Assembly (NCBI RefSeq): GCF_009720725.1 | Contig: NZ_WNKT01000006.1 | Span: 1 to 64,000 of the forward strand | DNA length: 64,000 bases | Direction of reading: 5' to 3' | From: Allochromatium palmeri | Lineage (GTDB): Bacteria > Pseudomonadota > Gammaproteobacteria > Chromatiales > Chromatiaceae | Shown here: piece after piece, positions 1-9,211 of the stretch | Layout: each line of letters begins with the position of its first letter | Numbering within the stretch: the stretch's first letter is position 1 | The notes under the pieces: model-generated | Seen by the model: the letters and a program-made list of their open reading frames with translations, nothing else | Databases searched by the model: none | Told to the model about the DNA's origin: nothing | Position numbers and translations under genes: made by a program

Positions 1-57
1 CAGGAACCGTTCACGGCGGGTCTGGTACTTCGGCTTCGGGGCGCGTTTCTTGGGCAT
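1..57 (-). CDS. N-terminal fragment of a probable IS5-type transposase, cut by window edge
   Basis: Only 19 codons lie in the window, read leftward from an ATG at 57: a Lys/Pro-rich start followed by TRRERFL. Basic N-termini ending in a TRRERFL-like motif are common in IS5-family transposases, where an 'AEMDRVVPW'-type stretch usually follows. That continuation would lie outside the window, so the call is an inference from a short motif. A possible terminal repeat lies upstream at 131-144. It could instead be an unrelated basic protein. Confidence 0.4.
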   Translation of the reverse strand, partial: MPKKRAPKPKYQTRRERFL

Positions 58-145
58 CGTCGTCAGGCTGAGGGCGGTGGAGAACACAGGGCACAAGGGT
101 ATCACTCAGACCCCTTCGCCAAAACGGAATTGTTCAGCGTTTCCC
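1..145 (-). mobile_element. Possible right end of an IS5-family insertion sequence
   Basis: Upstream of the transposase-like start at 57, the minus strand reads GGAAACGCTGAACA at 131-144. This resembles IS5-family terminal inverted repeats, which often begin GGAA or GGAG and contain a CTGAA core. The element would end 75 bases from the argG stop codon. The other end and any target duplication are outside the window, so this is tentative. Confidence 0.35.
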
Positions 146-183
146 TGAAGGCGGAAAAACCAGCCAGCACCTCGACATCATGC

Positions 184-213
184 CGTCCATCCGGGATTGC
201 TCCCGGATGGACG
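184..213 (-). terminator. Strong hairpin downstream of argG
   Basis: A perfect 13-bp inverted repeat (184-196 with 201-213) with a 4-base loop starts 7 bases after the argG stop codon. There is no U-tract on either strand, so it may mark a 3' end or stabilise the mRNA rather than act as a classic intrinsic terminator. Confidence 0.5.
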
Positions 214-219
214 CCGAGC

Positions 220-1440
220 TCAACCCCGCTTGCGTCCAGCTACGCGTAGACGCAGGGCATTCAGACGGATGAAGCCGGTGGCGTCGGCCTGATCGTAGGC
301 GCCGGCATCTTCCTCGAAGGTCGCGATCGAGGCATCGAACAGACTGTTGGTCTCGGACTTGCGGCCGACGACCATGACGTTGCCCTTGTAGAGCTTGAGC
401 CGCACTTCGCCGTTGACGACCTGCTGGGTCTGGTCGATGGCTGCCTGCATCATCTTGCGCTCGGGCGCGAACCAGTAGCCGTTGTAGACCAGACTGGCAT
501 AGCGCGGCATCAGCTCGTCTTTCAGGTGCGCGGCCTCACGATCAAGCGTGAGCGACTCGATGGCGCGATGGGCCTTGAGCAGGATGGTGCCGCCGGGCGT
601 CTCGTAGCAGCCGCGCGACTTCATGCCGACATAGCGGTTCTCGACGATGTCGGCGCGCCCGATGCCGTTGGCGCCACCGATGCGGTTGAGTTCAGCGAGC
701 AGCTCGGCTGGGCTGAGACGCTGGCCGTCGATGGCCACCGGATCGCCCTGTTCAAAAGCGATCTCGATCGTGGTCGGCTCGTCGGGCGCCTGCTCGGGCG
801 CGACCGACCAGCGCCACATATCTGAACCCGGCTCGACCCAGGGATCTTCCAGATCATAGCCTTCATACGAGATGTGCAGCAGGTTGGCGTCCATGGAGTA
901 GGGCGACTTGGTGCCGTCGCGCTTCATCTCGACCGCGATGCCGCGGCTCTCAGCATAGGCCATAAGTTTTTCGCGCGAGAGCAGATCCCATTCGCGCCAG
1001 GGAGCGATGATTTTGATCTCGGGATTGAGCGCATAGGCGCCCAGCTCGAAGCGTACCTGGTCGTTGCCCTTGCCTGTGGCGCCGTGAGAGATGGCATCGG
1101 CGCCGGTCTCGGCGGCGATCTCGATCAGACGCTTGGCGATCAGCGGACGGGCAATCGAGGTGCCGAGCAGATATGCGCCCTCATAGAGGGTGTTGGCGCG
1201 GAACATCGGAAACACAAAGTCGCTGACGAACTCTTCGCGCAGATCGTCGATGTAGATCTCCTTGACGCCGGCGGCCTGGGCCTTGGCGCGTGCCGGCTCC
1301 AGCTCCTCGCCCTGGCCGATGTCGGCGGTGAAGGTCACCACCTCGCAGCCATACTCTTCTTGCAGCCATTTCAGGATGACCGAAGTATCCAGTCCGCCGG
1401 AATAGGCCAGGACCACCTTCTTGATTGCGCCTTGCGCCAT
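220..1440 (-). CDS. argG: Argininosuccinate synthase
   Basis: 406 residues, the usual length for the short ArgG family. It catalyses ATP-dependent condensation of citrulline and aspartate to argininosuccinate, the penultimate step of arginine synthesis, in the cytosol. The N-terminal nucleotide-binding motif AYSGGLDTS is at residues 12-20. Typical family stretches follow, including [15 protein letters not shown] and the [12 protein letters not shown] segment. It stands alone on this strand, with a strong hairpin just after the stop and a divergent lpxH-like gene upstream. The ATG at 1440 is the natural start because the conserved P-loop lies only a dozen residues in. Confidence 0.97.
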   Translation of the reverse strand: MAQGAIKKVVLAYSGGLDTSVILKWLQEEYGCEVVTFTADIGQGEELEPARAKAQAAGVKEIYIDDLREEFVSDFVFPMFRANTLYEGAYLLGTSIARPLIAKRLIEIAAETGADAISHGATGKGNDQVRFELGAYALNPEIKIIAPWREWDLLSREKLMAYAESRGIAVEMKRDGTKSPYSMDANLLHISYEGYDLEDPWVEPGSDMWRWSVAPEQAPDEPTTIEIAFEQGDPVAIDGQRLSPAELLAELNRIGGANGIGRADIVENRYVGMKSRGCYETPGGTILLKAHRAIESLTLDREAAHLKDELMPRYASLVYNGYWFAPERKMMQAAIDQTQQVVNGEVRLKLYKGNVMVVGRKSETNSLFDASIATFEEDAGAYDQADATGFIRLNALRLRVAGRKRG

Positions 1441-1633
1441 CGTCTTGCTCCAGATCTAGGGGTAAAACAGCCCATGCGGGCAAAGCCGATAGTATAGATC
1501 GGGAGCGATCCGGAATGGGCCACCGACTGGTGTGTGCGTCCAATTTAACCGCATCTTCACCAAGCCTCAACGGCCTGGTCATCAATCTTGGCGACCATAG
1601 CGCCCAGTCGTTTCATCAGAGGCTGGACACGCG

Positions 1634-2455
1634 ATGTCAGACGTCAAGCGCATGCATCCACTGAAATATCGCAGCATCTTCATCTCGGACGTGCATCTGG
1701 GCTTTCGCGGCTGTCAGGCGCGGTTTCTGCTCGATTTTCTGCAATCGACCCACTGCAAGCAGCTCTATCTGGTCGGTGACATCGTCGATCTCTGGGCGAT
1801 GAAGGGCGGTCTCTACTGGCCGGACGCGCACAATCAGGTGGTGCGCGCGCTGCTCGAAAAAGCCCGCACCGGCACCGAGGTCATCTATATCCCCGGCAAC
1901 CATGACGCGCTCTTTCGCGATCATCTCGATGTCTGTTTCGGCGATGTGCGGGTGTGTGACGAGGTGGTGCATACGACCGCCGACGGGCGCCGGTTCCTGG
2001 TGCTGCATGGCGACAAATTCGATGGGGTTGTCCAGCATAGCCTGTGGCTGGCGCGGCTCGGCTCGCAGGCCTATGACCAACTGCTGGCGCTCAACGGATT
2101 CATCAGCCGGGTGCGGGCGCTCTTTGGACTCAAATACTGGTCGCTGGCCGGTTATCTCAAGCAGCGAGTCAAGGATGCCGTCAGCTATATCGGCAACTAC
2201 GAGCACGCGCTGGCCAATGAGGCTACGCAGCGCGATCTGGACGGCATGATCTGCGGCCATATCCATCATGCCGAGATGCGCGAAATTGCGGATGTGACCT
2301 ATTGCAACTGCGGCGATTGGGTCGAAAGTTGCACCGCCCTGGTCGAGCATCACGATGGTCGGCTGGAGCTTCTGCGCTGGACCGATGCCTATCCCGAGTC
2401 GCTGTCCGTCGCGCCTGTGCCGGAACCGGCGATGGCGCTCGCACGCGCCGGCTAG
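1634..2455 (+). CDS. lpxH: LpxH-like UDP-2,3-diacylglucosamine diphosphatase (metallophosphoesterase)
   Basis: 273-residue calcineurin-like phosphoesterase. The binuclear metal-site motifs occur in order: DVH at 19-21, GDIVD at 48-52, GNHD at 88-91, HGD at 125-127 and GHIHH near 210. The WVESCTAL-like C-terminal strand is typical of the LpxH-like branch that removes UMP from UDP-2,3-diacylglucosamine in lipid A synthesis at the inner membrane face. It is about 30 residues longer than E. coli LpxH, as in the alternative LpxH-like group, so the exact substrate is inferred. It is divergent from argG across a 193-base gap. A GAGG element lies a little upstream of the ATG; Met7 is an alternative start. 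Confidence 0.8.
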   Translation: MSDVKRMHPLKYRSIFISDVHLGFRGCQARFLLDFLQSTHCKQLYLVGDIVDLWAMKGGLYWPDAHNQVVRALLEKARTGTEVIYIPGNHDALFRDHLDVCFGDVRVCDEVVHTTADGRRFLVLHGDKFDGVVQHSLWLARLGSQAYDQLLALNGFISRVRALFGLKYWSLAGYLKQRVKDAVSYIGNYEHALANEATQRDLDGMICGHIHHAEMREIADVTYCNCGDWVESCTALVEHHDGRLELLRWTDAYPESLSVAPVPEPAMALARAG

Positions 2456-2485
2456 CTCTGGGCCGGCCGTAAGTTGAACGCCAGC

Positions 2486-3445
2486 CTAAAGCCGTTCGAG
2501 CAGACGCGCGAGATCGATGCGCACCCGCACCTCTTCCGGGTCCATGTGGCGCTTGACGCCAAGTCCGGGCAACTGGGTGTCGCGCACCTGGGGTGGGCTC
2601 AGCGGAATACCGAGCGGATCAGCGATCGCGACGGTCAGCGGGCCGTTGACACGCTCGCCACGCCGGATGACGACGGCTGTCTCACCACTCTGGAGCCGCA
2701 CATAGGCTCCGGGTGGATACATCCCGATTTGTTTGGCGAAGATCGCGCCGAGTTCGCCAGCATAATCGCGCATCTCCAGATAGAGATTGCGCACCGCCAC
2801 ATTGGGCGCTAGAGCGCGCCGGCTCTTGCGCGGGCTGATACGCGCCACGAACAGATCGCTCATGCGCAGCAGATGCTGGAGCGGGTCGTGCACGAGCTTG
2901 CGGTTCGGATAGCCCCGACCATCCGGGGTTTCATGATGATCCTCGACCAGCGATAGCCAGGTCTCGTCGTCGACGCCCAATCGGCGTAGCCGGCTGGCGC
3001 CCTCGGTTGGATGAAGCTCGATCTGCGCGCGTTGGTCGATGTCCAGGGGTTGGGTCTGATGGGCGAGCCGGTCTTGCAGCGCGCTCATGCCAATGTTCAT
3101 CGTCAAGGCGGCCCGCGTCAGCGCGTCGAGTTGCTGGTCCGTGATGTTGGCGAGTGGGGCAATCAGGCGGCAGGTGAGCGCCGACAGCAGGGCATGACTG
3201 GCGCTGTAACCGTAGCGCAGGTCGTGGAGCATCTGCACCAGGACGAACAGACTGTCATCGGGGCGGTCATCGAGTGACTGCACCGCTTCGTGTTCAATCT
3301 TGGTGATATGCCCTGTAAAGTCCGAACCAATGGTGTTGGGACTGTTTTCAGACAGTTTGTTGAGCCGCCGATGCAGTGCGGGCCACAGATCCGTCGGTTC
3401 GAGACGGGGCTGTGTTTGGATAACTTCACTGTCTGTCGTGGACAT
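2486..3445 (-). CDS. Degenerate HD-GYP-domain protein
   Basis: 319 residues. Residues 66-215 follow the HD-GYP phosphodiesterase fold. The second signature HHETPDGRGYP is intact at 170-180, and a histidine (H84) matches an early helix. However, the position expected to carry HD[IL]GK reads TMNIG (115-119), so the metal-binding His-Asp pair is missing. Active members hydrolyse cyclic di-GMP; this one probably binds ligand or signals through protein contacts. The C-terminal 90 residues contain short beta segments (around YVRLQSGETAVV) that look like a small accessory domain. The next gene upstream on the same strand encodes a BLUF protein, suggesting light input. No good ribosome site precedes the ATG at 3445. 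Confidence 0.75.
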   Translation of the reverse strand: MSTTDSEVIQTQPRLEPTDLWPALHRRLNKLSENSPNTIGSDFTGHITKIEHEAVQSLDDRPDDSLFVLVQMLHDLRYGYSASHALLSALTCRLIAPLANITDQQLDALTRAALTMNIGMSALQDRLAHQTQPLDIDQRAQIELHPTEGASRLRRLGVDDETWLSLVEDHHETPDGRGYPNRKLVHDPLQHLLRMSDLFVARISPRKSRRALAPNVAVRNLYLEMRDYAGELGAIFAKQIGMYPPGAYVRLQSGETAVVIRRGERVNGPLTVAIADPLGIPLSPPQVRDTQLPGLGVKRHMDPEEVRVRIDLARLLERL

Positions 3446-3579
3446 GATGCAGACGGCTACCGAATGGCGATACCTGCATTCTAAACCGGTCTATCGCGCC
3501 TTGTTCAATAGATCGCGGGCGAAGCCTGAGCGTGGTCCGTATGGAATTCGCGACACTGGCAGGCCGTTTGAGCCAGGCT

Positions 3580-4011
3580 TTACAGGCGCTGTTGATTGCG
3601 GGCGAAGGCTTGCAGGAGATCGAAGGCAAGTCCAGGATGGGCGCCGATGCTGGCCGGATCAAATCCGTGCTCGAAGAAGGGCGCGAAGCTCGGGTGACGA
3701 CGAATCTCTTCTTCGGTCACCTGCTTGAAGCCCATGCTCCATTGCTCGAAACTGCGCGCCTGAATTTCATCGCGCTCCAGCTCGATCAGACCAAAATGAC
3801 GCGCGTCGCGTGCAACACGGGCATAGGTCTCATCGACCGGCCCGGCCTCGCCCTCCAGGATCTGCAGAAAACATCCCTCCGCGTAGAGCAGCATGCCCGT
3901 GATGCCGTGGCGTGCATTGTGGCGCGCGGAGCTTTCGAGGATCGCTTTCAGTTCGGCGGGACTGCACTCTTGGTGGGCCGTGCTGACGTAGATGATATGG
4001 ATCAGGGGCAT
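3580..4011 (-). CDS. Short BLUF-domain blue-light photoreceptor
   Basis: A 143-residue single-domain BLUF protein. Counting from the Met at 4011, the flavin-binding residues expected in the family are Tyr8 (in IIYVS), Asn32 (in RHNARHGITG) and Gln50 (in FLQILEG), and the WSMGF strand follows. BLUF proteins bind FAD and change hydrogen bonding around that Tyr/Gln pair in blue light. I chose 4011 over the ATG at 4023 because GGAG sits 6 bases before it, while 4023 has none. It has no output domain of its own. The HD-GYP-like gene follows 134 bases downstream on the same strand and is the obvious candidate partner. Confidence 0.88.
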   Translation of the reverse strand: MPLIHIIYVSTAHQECSPAELKAILESSARHNARHGITGMLLYAEGCFLQILEGEAGPVDETYARVARDARHFGLIELERDEIQARSFEQWSMGFKQVTEEEIRRHPSFAPFFEHGFDPASIGAHPGLAFDLLQAFARNQQRL

Positions 4012-4128
4012 GGCGGTCTCCATGGATTGAAGGCGATTGTGCGCCAGATCAAGGTCTAAAGATAGACGCTCGACCCGAGAGGATGGCCATGATATTTATC
4101 GTTCGACCTGTGTTGCGAACAGACAGAC

Positions 4129-4153
4129 AAAAGAATGGGGCCGAATGGCCCCA
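4129..4153 (-). terminator. Rho-independent terminator candidate for the glnK-amtB operon
   Basis: A 7-bp GC-rich stem (4136-4142 with 4147-4153, GAAT loop on the plus strand) is followed on the minus strand by TTCTTTT. It lies 135 bases past the amtB stop and reads in the amtB direction. Confidence 0.55.
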
Positions 4154-4248
4154 AAATCACAACAACAGTCAAAGCATGAAGGCGTGTCCCGGTTTCGGAT
4201 GTCCGGATCGACGCTGGAGCCATCGACCCGGACCGCGCTCACCGGAAC

Positions 4249-4274
4249 GGTGGCTGGACACAGCGCCAGCCACC
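4249..4274 (-). terminator. Hairpin immediately after amtB
   Basis: A 9-bp perfect inverted repeat (4249-4257 with 4266-4274), 14 bases after the amtB stop. On the minus strand no T-run follows. A run of seven T exists on the plus strand at 4283-4289, but no plus-strand gene ends here. Probably an mRNA 3'-end structure upstream of the better terminator at 4129-4153. Confidence 0.4.
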
Positions 4275-4287
4275 AGCGCGCGTTTTT

Positions 4288-5637
4288 TTAGAGGATGTAG
4301 CCGCGTTCGTCGTGCTGCGACAGATCCAGACCCATGGTCTCTTCCTCCTCATTGACACGCAGACCCATGGTGGACTTGACCACCAGCAGGATGAGCAGGC
4401 TCAGGGCACCGCCATAGACCAGGGTGACTACGACTGAGACAAATTGGATCAGCACCTGCACCCCGATACTGTCGACACCTCCGGCTAGTCCGGCACCGCC
4501 GAGAAAGGGCGCGGCAAAGACACCGGTGAGGATCGCGCCGACGATACCGGCCACGCCGTGCACGCCCCAGACGTCCAGTGAGTCGTCATAGCCGAACTTA
4601 CGCTTGAGCTTGGTCGAGGCGATGAAGGCGAAGAACGCGCCGGCGAAGCCGATGGCGATGGCCCCCATGGGGCCAGCTGTGCCCGAGGCCGGCGTAATAG
4701 CAACCAGTCCGGCCACGGCGCCGGTGGCGATACCCAGCACCGAGGGTTTGCCGTGGTTGATCCACTCAGCGAACATCCAGGTTAGAGCGGCTGTCGCCGT
4801 CGCCAGTTGCGTAACCGTCATCGCCATACCGGCGGTGCCGTCGGCGGCCAGTTCCGAGCCGGCGTTGAAGCCGAACCAGCCAACCCACAGCATCGAAGCG
4901 CCCATCACCGTCAGGCCCAGGTTGTGCGGCGGCATGGCCGTTCCCGGATAGCCCTTGCGCGGACCGAGCACAATGGCCGCCATGAGCGCGGCGATACCGG
5001 CATTGATGTGCACCACGGTGCCGCCGGCGAAATCGAGCGCCTCGCCGCCTTCCTCGGTCAGACCCATGATCGTGCCCAGATGCGCGATCCAGCCACCGCC
5101 CCAGACCCAATGCCAGATCGGCACATAGACCAGGGTCAGCCACAGGGCCATGAAGACCAGCATGGCCGAGAACTTCATGCGCTCGGCAAAGGCGCCGACG
5201 ATCAGCGCTGGGGTGATGATGGCGAAGGTCATCTGGAAGGTCATGTAGACCGACTCAGGAATGGTGCCGGCGACTGAATCGACCGTCATGCCGGAGAGAA
5301 AAAGCCTCTCGAAGCCGCCGATGACGCTCTGCAGCGAACCGCCGTCGGTGTAGGCCAGGCTATAGCCGTAGATGGCCCACAGCAGGCTCATCATGGCCGT
5401 GATGGCGAAACACTGCATGAGCACCGAAAGCACGTTCTTGGCGCGGACCAGACCGGCGTAGAACAGCGACAGTCCGGGGATGGTCATGAACAGGACCAGC
5501 GCCGTGGCCGTCAGCATCCAGGCGGTGTCGCCGGTGTCGATAGTCGCCTCTTCCTGGGCGAACGCCAGGAGTGGCGTGAGGATCAGACCGACCGCCAGCA
5601 GCGGTCGGAGCAGTCGTGGGATACGGATCGAATTCAT
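4288..5637 (-). CDS. amtB: Ammonium transporter AmtB
   Basis: 449 residues: a cleavable-looking signal peptide ending near AFA (about residue 27), then about eleven membrane helices. Family signatures include the SLFYAGLVRAKN segment, the first pore histidine in VVHINAGIAAL and the second in WGVHGVAGIVGA. It conducts ammonia/ammonium across the inner membrane and is blocked by GlnK. It is the last gene of a TorF-glnK-amtB operon. A GGAG lies 9 bases before the ATG and the glnK stop is 24 bases upstream. Expression should follow the sigma-54 promoter at 6910-6925. Confidence 0.96.
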   Translation of the reverse strand: MNSIRIPRLLRPLLAVGLILTPLLAFAQEEATIDTGDTAWMLTATALVLFMTIPGLSLFYAGLVRAKNVLSVLMQCFAITAMMSLLWAIYGYSLAYTDGGSLQSVIGGFERLFLSGMTVDSVAGTIPESVYMTFQMTFAIITPALIVGAFAERMKFSAMLVFMALWLTLVYVPIWHWVWGGGWIAHLGTIMGLTEEGGEALDFAGGTVVHINAGIAALMAAIVLGPRKGYPGTAMPPHNLGLTVMGASMLWVGWFGFNAGSELAADGTAGMAMTVTQLATATAALTWMFAEWINHGKPSVLGIATGAVAGLVAITPASGTAGPMGAIAIGFAGAFFAFIASTKLKRKFGYDDSLDVWGVHGVAGIVGAILTGVFAAPFLGGAGLAGGVDSIGVQVLIQFVSVVVTLVYGGALSLLILLVVKSTMGLRVNEEEETMGLDLSQHDERGYIL

Positions 5638-5661
5638 CGTGCGGATCTCCGGGGGCCTGAA

Positions 5662-6796
<1,135 letters not shown>

Positions 6797-6909
6797 GGAT
6801 GATTTCCTCGTACTGGGTTGTTGCCGGATAGGCTCGATCGGGTGGTGTGGGCCGTCCGACCGGATGGCGTGTTTCGAGGGGGTGGCCCTGAATACCATGT
6901 TGGCTCTAA

Positions 6910-6925
6910 AGCAGGTAACGTGCCA
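6910..6925 (-). promoter_or_regulatory. Sigma-54 (-24/-12) promoter of the TorF-glnK-amtB operon
   Basis: On the minus strand the site reads TGGCACGTTACCTGCT, against the RpoN consensus TGGCACGnnnnTTGCA. The -24 element is perfect, the GC of the -12 element is at the correct spacing, and only the outer -12 bases differ. Transcription would start near 6898, giving a leader of about 100 bases before the porin ATG. Confidence 0.85.
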
Positions 6926-7089
6926 CTGAACGTCTCAGGCCTGATTCGGCCTGTGGTCGACGCCATTCAGTCCGAATGACCGCAAGACATCGAAGGGTTC
7001 GAGGGCGGCGTGCGATCGGTTGCCTGGGTGATACAGGCCGCCCGAACGGATGTTTTTCGGTCCCATGTGCGAACGCCGCCACAGCCGCA

Positions 7090-7106
7090 TGCACCAAAAT
7101 AATGCA
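7090..7106 (-). promoter_or_regulatory. NtrC-like enhancer site
   Basis: TGCACC and TAATGCA flank a 4-base A-rich centre, an imperfect match to the NtrC palindrome TGCACCnnnnTGGTGCA. Its centre is about 180 bases upstream of the sigma-54 promoter, a usual enhancer distance. Only one site was found. Confidence 0.5.
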
Positions 7107-7281
7107 CATCAATCCGGTCGAGGCAGCAGGATGCACGTTCATAGCGCACGCGCTGAATAGGAGACGGTTCGCGAACACGCCCCTATAATGACCCTTCAAG
7201 GGTTCATCCAAATCCAGTTTCTTCCAACCCGAGTTGTTTCAACCTGAATTGTTCCAACTCTCAATCACAAGGTCTTTGCCG

Positions 7282-7548
7282 ATGTTGGATCCAAAACACT
7301 TCGACGACCTGGTTCAGCGCCTGTCGACCGCCATGCCGAAGGGCTTGCAGCTCTTGCAGGACGACATCAATCGCAATCTGCGCACCTCGCTGGAGTCCGG
7401 ACTGGCACGGCTCGATCTGGTCACGCGCGAGGAGTTCGACGTGCAGTCGGCGGTGCTGGCGCGCACGCGCGAGAAGCTGGCCGCGCTGGAGTCGCAGGTC
7501 GCCGTCCTGGAGCGTGCGCTCGCCGCTCCCGGTCATCAGTCGGACTGA
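7282..7548 (+). CDS. ubiK: UbiK (YqiC/BMFP) ubiquinone-biosynthesis accessory factor
   Basis: 88 residues from the ATG at 7282, with AAGG upstream. The frame is open further upstream without family similarity. Residues 1-45 match the MLDPKHFDDLVQRLS start typical of UbiK. Residues 50-85 form the BMFP coiled coil (REEFDVQSAVLARTREKL and beyond) that trimerises and interacts with lipids. UbiK supports the soluble Ubi complex with UbiJ during aerobic or anaerobic ubiquinone synthesis. It directly precedes yifB, a common gammaproteobacterial pairing. Confidence 0.88.
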   Translation: MLDPKHFDDLVQRLSTAMPKGLQLLQDDINRNLRTSLESGLARLDLVTREEFDVQSAVLARTREKLAALESQVAVLERALAAPGHQSD

Positions 7549-7563
7549 TCCAGGGGCCGGGTC

Positions 7564-9081
7564 TTGGCCCTCTGCATTCTCTATAGCCGCGGGCGACTCG
7601 GGATCGAGGCGCCGCCGGTCACGGTCGAGGTCCAGCTCTCGAGCGGGCTGCCGGCGATGTCAATCGTGGGTTTGCCCGAGATGGCGGTGCGTGAGAGCAA
7701 GGATCGGGTGCATGGCGCGCTCGTCAACAACGACTTCCAGTTTCCCAACGGACGGGTCACGATCAATCTCGCGCCAGCCGATCTGCCCAAGGAAGGCGGA
7801 CGTTTCGATTTACCGATTGCACTCGGCACCCTGGGCGCCTCGGGTCAACTGCGCACCGAGCTGCTTGCACACTATGAGTGCATCGGCGAGCTGGCCCTGT
7901 CCGGTGAGCTGCGCCCGCTTCAGGGCGTGCTGCCGATCGCGCTGGCCGCGCGCGCGGCTGGTCGGGCGCTGATCCTGCCGCACGGAAATGCCGCCGAGGC
8001 GGCCATCGTCGAGGGGTTGGAAGTGCGCCCGGCGGCGCATCTGCGCGAGGTGTGTGCGCACCTCAATGGCACCGAGCCACTGCTGATCCAGAGGAGTGAT
8101 GACCGGTTCCAGATCCGGCCCGACTATCCGGATCTGGCCGATGTGCGCGGTCAGGAGCACGGCAAACGCGGTCTGGAAATCGCCGCCAGCGGCGGGCACT
8201 CGATCCTCATGTCCGGTCCGCCTGGAACCGGCAAGTCGATGCTGGCCATCCGGCTGCCGGGACTGTTGCCGCCCTTGAGTGAGTCCGAGGCGCTTGAGGC
8301 TGCCGCGATCCGCTCGGTTGGCGGGCGTGATCCCTTCGATCCGGCGCGCTGGCTGGAGCGCCCATTCCGCTCGCCGCATCACACGGCCTCGGCCGTGGCC
8401 CTGGTCGGCGGCGGTACCCATCCGCGACCGGGTGAGATTTCGCTGGCGCATCATGGCGTGCTCTTTCTCGACGAGCTGCCCGAGTTCGATCGGCGGGTGC
8501 TGGAAGTGCTGCGCGAGCCGCTGGAGTCAGGCTGGATCGACATCTCGCGCGCGGCGCGTCAGGTCCGCTTTCCAGCGCAGTTCCAGATGGTCGCAGCCAT
8601 GAATCCCTGTCCCTGCGGCTATCTGGGCGACAGCACCGGGCGCTGCCGCTGCACCAATGAACAGGTGGCGCGTTATCGTCGGCGTCTTTCCGGTCCGCTG
8701 CTCGACCGCATCGATCTGCATGTCGAGGTCTTGCGCCTGGAGGTGGGCCAGCTCACAGGCCCAGCATCGCGCGTGACCGAGAGCACGACCCAGGTGCGCG
8801 CCCGCGTGAGCGTGGCCCGCGAACGCCAGCTCGCGCGTGCCGGCAAGCCCAACGCCGCCCTGACGCCTGCCGAGATCGATCGCGACTGCGCGCTCGATGC
8901 CGCCGGCCAGCGCCTGATCGAGCAGGCCCTGACACGGCTCGCGCTCTCGGCACGCGCCTACCATCGCATCCTGAAGGTTGCGCGCACCATCGCTGATCTG
9001 GCCGGTGCCGAGCAGATCGACACCACGCATCTGAGCGAGGCCATTGGTTATCGTCGACTCGACCGGGGCGCGACAGTTTGA
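7564..9081 (+). CDS. comM: YifB/ComM-family Mg-chelatase-like AAA+ ATPase
   Basis: 505 residues starting with TTG at 7564. The following residues (ALCILYSRGRLGIEAPPVTV) match the very start of YifB proteins, so no upstream ATG is needed. An N-terminal Lon-like ChlI domain spans roughly 20-140. The AAA+ core has Walker A GPPGTGKSM near 218-226, Walker B LFLDELPEF and the NPCPCGYLGD stretch with clustered cysteines. A C-terminal ChlI domain ends in AIGYRRLDRG. Family members (ComM) are hexameric helicases that promote branch migration during natural transformation. It lies 15 bases after ubiK and an inverted repeat follows its stop. Confidence 0.92.
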   Translation: MALCILYSRGRLGIEAPPVTVEVQLSSGLPAMSIVGLPEMAVRESKDRVHGALVNNDFQFPNGRVTINLAPADLPKEGGRFDLPIALGTLGASGQLRTELLAHYECIGELALSGELRPLQGVLPIALAARAAGRALILPHGNAAEAAIVEGLEVRPAAHLREVCAHLNGTEPLLIQRSDDRFQIRPDYPDLADVRGQEHGKRGLEIAASGGHSILMSGPPGTGKSMLAIRLPGLLPPLSESEALEAAAIRSVGGRDPFDPARWLERPFRSPHHTASAVALVGGGTHPRPGEISLAHHGVLFLDELPEFDRRVLEVLREPLESGWIDISRAARQVRFPAQFQMVAAMNPCPCGYLGDSTGRCRCTNEQVARYRRRLSGPLLDRIDLHVEVLRLEVGQLTGPASRVTESTTQVRARVSVARERQLARAGKPNAALTPAEIDRDCALDAAGQRLIEQALTRLALSARAYHRILKVARTIADLAGAEQIDTTHLSEAIGYRRLDRGATV

Positions 9082-9115
9082 AGCCGCGCCATTTTCCGAA
9101 CGCGACGCGCGGCTT
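9081..9115 (+). terminator. Inverted repeat after yifB/comM
   Basis: AAGCCGCGC (9081-9089) pairs with GCGCGGCTT (9107-9115), 9 bp with a 17-base loop, starting on the last base of the stop codon. No T-run follows, so a terminator role is only suggested. Confidence 0.4.
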
Positions 9116-9211
9116 ATCATATGAATGCGTGCCGGTTCAGACTGTAGAGCACCGTGCAGCGCGACCGTCGAAGTGATCGTTGCTCGTCATCCGTACTATT
9201 CAGAGGGCGCC

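Larger units (their letters stand above)
6797..7281. other. Regulatory intergenic region between the TorF-glnK-amtB operon and ubiK
   Basis: About 485 bases with no convincing gene. It holds the sigma-54 promoter (6910-6925), the NtrC-like palindrome (7090-7106), a longer GC-rich inverted repeat between about 7003 and 7046 (GGGCGGC with GCCGCCC), and the unassigned ubiK promoter region. Confidence 0.7.

Noticed and set aside
9125-9211. 29 extra N-terminal codons of the pilU frame
   Set aside because: No similarity to PilU and a good ribosome site precedes the ATG at 9212.
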